Shown here: positions 9,384 to 12,126 of the stretch, piece by piece
Numbering within the stretch: position 1 is the stretch's first letter
Layout: the number at the start of each line of letters is the position of its first letter
Origin: Willaertia magna
Taxonomy: Eukaryota > Heterolobosea > Eutetramitea > Acrasida > Naegleriidae
Assembly (NCBI GenBank): GCA_902984215.1
Contig: CADWAF010000742.1
Coordinates: forward strand, 1-12,126
Direction of reading: 5' to 3'
DNA length: 12,126 nucleotides
Position numbers and translations under genes: made by a program
The notes under the pieces: model-generated
Databases searched by the model: none
What the model saw: the letters and a program-made list of their open reading frames with translations, nothing else
What the model was told of the DNA's origin: nothing

Positions 9384-9394
9384 CGCTCGTAATT
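9384..9394 (-). other. Conserved LINE 5' end motif, LINE-2 copy
   Basis: AATTACGAGCG on the minus strand, identical to 6115-6105, 3 bases ahead of the ORF1 ATG of LINE-2. It overlaps the candidate target-site duplication by AATTA, so the element itself may start at CGAGCG. Confidence 0.6.
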
Positions 9395-9404
9395 CTAAAA
9401 AAAT
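9390..9404. repeat. Direct repeat, right copy (candidate TSD)
   Basis: The same 15 bases as 418-432, directly at the 5' end of LINE-2 and running into the ATG of the S30-like ORF. Together the copies bracket 8957 bases (433-9389). Confidence 0.5.
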
Positions 9405-9642
9405 GACATTTGCAAGACGCAGTGCTTTAGCAAGAGCCGGTAAAGTTAAAAATCAAACACCACACGCGGAAAAGAAACAAGAAGATAACTCTAATAATAA
9501 TAGCAGCAATAGATCAAATAGTAGATTAAAATATAAAGAAGCGTATAATAATAATTTAAAAAATGTAGAACAAAAAGAATATTTTTGTAAACTTTTAAAT
9601 AAAAGTCCATTAGTGACTACTAAAAATAGTAATGCAAAATAA
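9403..9642 (+). CDS. Diverged ribosomal-protein-S30-like protein
   Basis: 79 codons, from ATG 9403 to TAA 9640-9642. Residues 8-20 (ALARAGKVKNQTP) match the start of ribosomal protein S30 (eS30, the FAU product; SLARAGKVRGQTP in man) and EKKQE follows in register. The end NSNAK also recalls the S30 end (NANS). Between them the Lys/Arg block of S30 is replaced by an Asn/Ser-rich stretch (about residues 27-41), after which RLKYKEAYNNN can be aligned with the conserved aromatic part. The ubiquitin-like FUBI half normally fused upstream is missing; seven residues (MTFARRS) stand in its place. The retroelement block ends at the ATG, so the promoter or an upstream exon may have been displaced. It could be a pseudogene under relaxed selection or a paralogue with a new role; the open frame is short, so either is possible. 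Confidence 0.6.
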   Translation: MTFARRSALARAGKVKNQTPHAEKKQEDNSNNNSSNRSNSRLKYKEAYNNNLKNVEQKEYFCKLLNKSPLVTTKNSNAK

Positions 9643-9747
9643 AATAATTAAAATTTAACAAAATCTGTGCCAAGTGTTTCGTCAATCACTTTAAAAAATA
9701 TTTTACAAAACACTTAACGTTCCAAACAAATTTTTAACAAAATTATT
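9643..9747. other. Convergent intergenic region
   Basis: 105 bases between two 3' ends. It holds an inverted repeat (aagtgttt 9672-9679, aaacactt 9708-9715, 28-base loop). AATAAA occurs at both gene ends, overlapping the stop codons, and no other poly(A) signal is obvious. Confidence 0.4.
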
Positions 9748-11346
9748 TTATTTCTTTGCTTCATCCAAATCATCTTGTTCTCCTTCTTCCAAACGTTGTT
9801 CCAAACGTTGTTCCAAATGCTTTTGATTCTTTTCTTCTTCCTTCTTCAAATCAATATAACTCTTCTTTCTAATTAAATTATAATATTTTCAAATATACAC
9901 TTATTTGTCGATAATTCTAAAAGAAATGGACATTCCAATTTAGCTACACTTTCACACTCTTTTAGGAAACATCCCTTCCTTATTAAACAAGGTCCTGCAA
10001 TACTTTTTAAATAATTTTCTTTTAATTTCCTTTTTAGTATATTTAATTCTTTAAAATAACATTAATAATATAACATTTAATAAAACTTACGTTAAATTTG
10101 TTAAATAAGGTAAACTTTCAAGGTGTAATGTCTTTACAATACCTTGAGTAATAACTAAAGTATTTAATGATTTAAATGTTAATAAATCTAATTTAATGTT
10201 ATAATTAATTGAAGAAATTGACAATTTTTCTGTCTTAGTTTCAATATATTTCAAAAAAGTTAATGATGAAATCTTCTTTACTTTAACTTTTTTAATTTCA
10301 TTATTATTTTCTAATAATTCCAAATCATTACTATCTTCACATGTTAATTCTTTAATAGTATCAAATTTTAATAATAATTCTGGATTAAAATTTGTTAATA
10401 ATTCTTTTAATGGATTATTATTTAAACAATTTTTACAAATTTTTACGGATTGTAAATATTGTTCTCCAATTTTTATAAAACGAATATTTTCACAAATATC
10501 ATTTAAAATAAGATTTTTAACATTTGATAAATAAATTTCATTCTTTAAACTAGCTAATACATTACAATGAAATGTTTCACATTCATCTAAATTACAATTT
10601 TCATTTAAAGTGCTAGCCACTAAAATATTATTTGGTTTAACTTTAAAAAATACTCCTGATTTAACATTATTTTCTTTAATTTTACAATTTATAAATTTAA
10701 TTTCTTTTTCTAAACAGTAATTAATAAAAATATTATTTATTCCAGAAGCGTATTTTATAAATTCAGTTCTATTAAGAAAATATTTATTTATTACTTCAAA
10801 TATTGATGGATTTATAGTTGTTTTATTTAAATAATTAATATCTAAATGTGATAAAGCATTTGGTATTTTACTAGCCTCAAACCAAAGTTTACAAACTCTT
10901 GAAATTATTATAAAATCTTTAAATAATAAAAAAGAAAAAATTTCTGCCCAAATTTCTTTTGTAATTACTTCATTACAATTTAAAATAATAGAAGTTGACG
11001 ATGATTGTAAATTATTTTGTTCAATAATAAATTCTGTATTAGCACAAGTATCTATAAATGAATTTAATTCTTTTCCAAATTGTAATAAATTATTTACTAA
11101 ATTTTTTCTTTCTTTAATTGGAATTTCAATAAATTCTTTACCAACTTGTTGTAATAATTGTTTCATTTCATTTAAACAAGTTGATACAATGGTTGTAATG
11201 GTGGAGGATGAATTTTTCTTTCGTTTTTTTGTGAAATTTTCTTTTTCTTTTAGTTCATTTTCTTCTTCTTCTGAATCTTCATAAAAATCACTTGAATTGT
11301 CATTGTCTTCTTCTTTATCTTCTTCTTTAGAAAAATTTCTTTTCAT
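9748..11346 (-). CDS. F-box protein, two exons
   Basis: Exon 1 is 11346-10091 from the ATG at 11346. Residues 7-36 are very acidic, KKRKK at 40-44 may be a nuclear signal, and residues 127-158 form a good F-box (EVITKEIWAEIFSFLLFKDF then SRVCKLW), the Skp1-binding part of SCF ubiquitin ligases. The remainder, residues 160-418, is Asn/Lys/Ile/Leu-rich with regularly spaced leucines, probably a diverged leucine-rich or FTH-like substrate-binding region. The frame stops at TAA 10089, but that TAA lies in a consensus donor (AAC|GTAAGT at 10091/10090). An acceptor TTTAATTAG at 9869 gives a 222-nt phase-2 intron and a second exon 9868-9748 coding for a charged coiled-coil tail with two LEQR repeats. 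This would make 458 residues. The intron holds stops of all three kinds, unlike the exons. The exon 2 call is inferred; another acceptor (TTGCAG near 9996) would give a short end instead. Confidence 0.75.
9785..9815 (-). repeat. 12-bp tandem repeat coding LEQR
   Basis: ttccaaacgttg occurs twice in tandem with a partial third copy (ttccaaatgc). On the minus strand it encodes LEQR-LEQR-type repeats in the predicted second exon of the F-box gene. Such a repeat is prone to length change between strains. Confidence 0.7.
9869..10090 (-). other. Predicted intron of the F-box gene
   Basis: 222 nt, GTAAGTTTTATT at the 5' end and TAATTTAATTAG at the 3' end. Its length is a multiple of three, yet it carries four TAA and two TGA in the exon frame, so it is not coding. 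Phase 2 on both sides. Confidence 0.5.
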
Positions 11347-11400
11347 TTTTTTTTTCTTAAATTTTCACAATTAAATTATTTCTTGTTCCGTATGGATTTG

Positions 11401-11436
11401 TGAAAACCGTTTTTCGCGAACGGAAACTGGTTTTCA
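11401..11436. promoter_or_regulatory. GC-rich nested inverted repeat
   Basis: tgaaaacc (11401-11408) and ggttttca (11429-11436) pair perfectly. Inside them ccgtt (11407-11411) and aacgg (11419-11423) pair, around the palindrome TTCGCGAA (11413-11420). It lies 55-90 bases ahead of the F-box ATG and is the most GC-rich spot of the intergenic region. A protein-binding site or promoter element is likely, but I know no factor for it. Confidence 0.5.
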
Positions 11437-11516
11437 ACAAAAAACTGGAAACAACACTCGATGGTTACTGCAATTTAAAAAAAATTTAAAAAAAAATTTA
11501 AAAATTCTTTCTCCAC

Positions 11517-11534
11517 AGAACAGCATGCTGTTCT
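11517..11534. repeat. Perfect 18-bp palindrome
   Basis: AGAACAGCATGCTGTTCT reads the same on both strands and lies between the two divergent genes. Its half-sites AGAACA/TGTTCT are those of the vertebrate steroid-receptor element but with a spacer of 6 rather than 3. A dimeric transcription factor site is one reading. Confidence 0.7.
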
Positions 11535-11557
11535 AGCTTAATTAATCATGATTTACT

Positions 11558-11635
11558 TTACAGGAATGAATAATTAATTAGTAATAATGATATAGATACC
11601 ATTAATCCAAAAGAAGATAAAAATACATTATCCAT
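11558..11635 (-). CDS. Hydrophobic 25-residue micro-ORF, OST4-like?
   Basis: ATG 11635 to TAA 11560. The product MDNVFLSSFGLMVSISLLLI and five more residues is a single membrane helix. Its spacing of V-x-L-x2-F-x2-M-x3-S-L recalls OST4, the 36-37-residue membrane subunit of oligosaccharyltransferase in the ER, which it would match over the first 25 residues. The usual short polar C-terminus is lacking, unless GTAAAG at 11562 is a splice donor. Chance hydrophobic ORFs are common in AT-rich DNA, so this is a weak call. Confidence 0.18.
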   Translation of the reverse strand: MDNVFLSSFGLMVSISLLLINYSFL

Positions 11636-11865
11636 TTTCTTTTTTTATAGTTTTTGATCTAAAATAAAACATTTTCAACTAGTCAATTTACAAAATTAGA
11701 TGAACCACCAAACAAACCAAAACGCAAAACTTAAGACATAACCGGTTGACAACAAAGTTATTAAAAAAATAACAACAACAATAATATTTATGTACACTGC
11801 TTAAAGCACTGTTTATTTGTCAATAATTTAAAAATAATTATTATTATTTTATATAAGCCTAAAGG

Positions 11866-12126
11866 ATGGTATTGATGAAATTTTTTTTATTTATTGTAAT
11901 AGTTTGGTTGACTTGTCATTTTGTAAAGTCTCTTGAAATTATAATACCTCCTTCGATTGATATTCATCGTGGTGAATGTATAACACTTAATTCAAATATT
12001 TTAAATGTTATTGATAATTCATCTTCTTTACAAACAATTTATTTTATAGATGATATTGTAAACTCTACTTTTCAAAAAACTACGGTAAACAATGGTAATT
12101 CCGTTATTGTAACTAGTTTTACACAA
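11866..12126 (+). CDS. Secreted protein with CSPG-like repeat, 5' part
   Basis: 87 codons from ATG 11866, open to the window edge. A second ATG at 11875 would serve as well. Residues 1-22 (MVLMKFFLFIVIVWLTCHFV then KS) are a clear signal peptide. The mature part begins with a beta-rich stretch, IPPSIDIHRGECITLNSNIL, and ends with IVTSFTQ. This order (a strand like I-x-V/I-x-x-G, then an L-x-x-x-x-L strand, then V-x-x-FTQ) fits the CSPG repeat of NG2/CSPG4 and FRAS1/FREM matrix proteins, in which FTQ-DI is a hallmark. A repeat directly after the signal peptide suits FREM-type proteins better than CSPG4, which starts with laminin-G domains. The protein would be extracellular, in basement membrane or cuticle-linked matrix. 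Family call is by eye only. It is divergent from the F-box gene across 519 bases. Confidence 0.6.
   Translation, partial: MVLMKFFLFIVIVWLTCHFVKSLEIIIPPSIDIHRGECITLNSNILNVIDNSSSLQTIYFIDDIVNSTFQKTTVNNGNSVIVTSFTQ

Larger units (their letters stand above)
6116..9389 (-). mobile_element. LINE-2: decayed LINE lacking reverse transcriptase
   Basis: A second LINE on the minus strand, about 3.3 kb. It has ORF1, an AP-like endonuclease, then at once RNase H and a C2H tail; the roughly 2 kb of RT and linker found in LINE-1 between these is absent. It shares with LINE-1 the 5' motif, the ORF1 layout, the overlap of ORF1 and ORF2, and the tail signature, but its protein sequence is clearly different, so it is another family of the same lineage. 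About 14 in-frame stops, all TAA or TAG, and a few frameshifts make it inactive. It could only ever have moved with RT supplied by a relative. Confidence 0.8.
11347..11865. promoter_or_regulatory. Divergent intergenic region
   Basis: 519 bases between the start codons of the F-box gene and the secreted-protein gene, which must hold both promoters. It carries a GC-rich nested dyad, a perfect 18-bp palindrome and a micro-ORF, listed separately. On the minus strand GTTTCCAG (near 11449) and TTTAAATTGCAG (near 11473) are good acceptor-like sites upstream of the F-box ATG, so a 5' UTR exon or a trans-splice site is possible. TATATAA at 11850-11856 is close to the plus-strand ATG, probably too close for a TATA box. 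Confidence 0.45.

Noticed and set aside
433..9389. A ciliate-type genetic code for the whole window
   Set aside because: The F-box gene is long, has no TAA or TAG in its frame and writes Gln as CAA. The S30-like ORF ends in TAA at the place where S30 ends. The TAR pattern is confined to the LINEs.
11757..11773. GTTATT-AAAAA-AATAAC inverted repeat as a terminator or regulatory site
   Set aside because: Pure A/T-rich dyads of this size are expected by chance at this composition.

Overview
The window is very AT-rich eukaryotic DNA, almost certainly from a small-genome animal. I infer this from an F-box gene with a GTAAGT-type intron, a secreted protein that opens into what looks like a CSPG (chondroitin-sulfate proteoglycan) repeat, a ribosomal-protein-S30-like ORF, and two decayed non-LTR retrotransposons (LINEs). 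The composition, the Asn/Lys-rich proteins and the AT-rich F-box gene would suit a plant-parasitic-type nematode such as Meloidogyne, but nothing proves the taxon. The host genes read with the standard code; all Gln codons I read in the F-box gene are CAA.

Layout. 1-417: left flank with minus-strand coding-like scraps, possibly a decayed RCC1-repeat gene. 433-9389: two related but distinct LINEs, both on the minus strand, head to tail. Upstream in their orientation is LINE-2 (about 9389-6116), which keeps ORF1, an AP-like endonuclease (EN), an RNase H and a C2H tail but has no reverse transcriptase (RT). Directly after its (ttttaaag)n tail comes LINE-1 (about 6115-433), which has ORF1, EN, RT, RNase H and a C2H tail. 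Both are broken by in-frame stops and a few frameshifts. A 15-bp direct repeat (418-432 and 9390-9404) flanks the whole block and looks like a target-site duplication. 9403-9642: plus-strand ORF whose first third matches ribosomal protein S30 and whose basic middle has become Asn/Ser-rich. 9748-11346: minus-strand F-box gene with a likely 222-nt intron, convergent with the S30-like ORF. 11347-11865: divergent intergenic region with a perfect 18-bp palindrome, a GC-rich nested dyad and a 25-residue minus-strand micro-ORF. 11866-12126: 5' end of a secreted/extracellular protein running off the window.

Reading across the region: if the 15-bp repeat is a true target-site duplication, the two-LINE block of about 9 kb landed just at the start codon of the S30-like ORF and cut it off from its former upstream DNA, now at 1-417. 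The main surprises are the S30-like ORF, the LINE pair with common 5' ends and overlapping ORF1/ORF2 junctions, the RT-less EN-RNase H element, and the fact that about 33 in-frame stops within the two LINEs are all TAA or TAG and never TGA.
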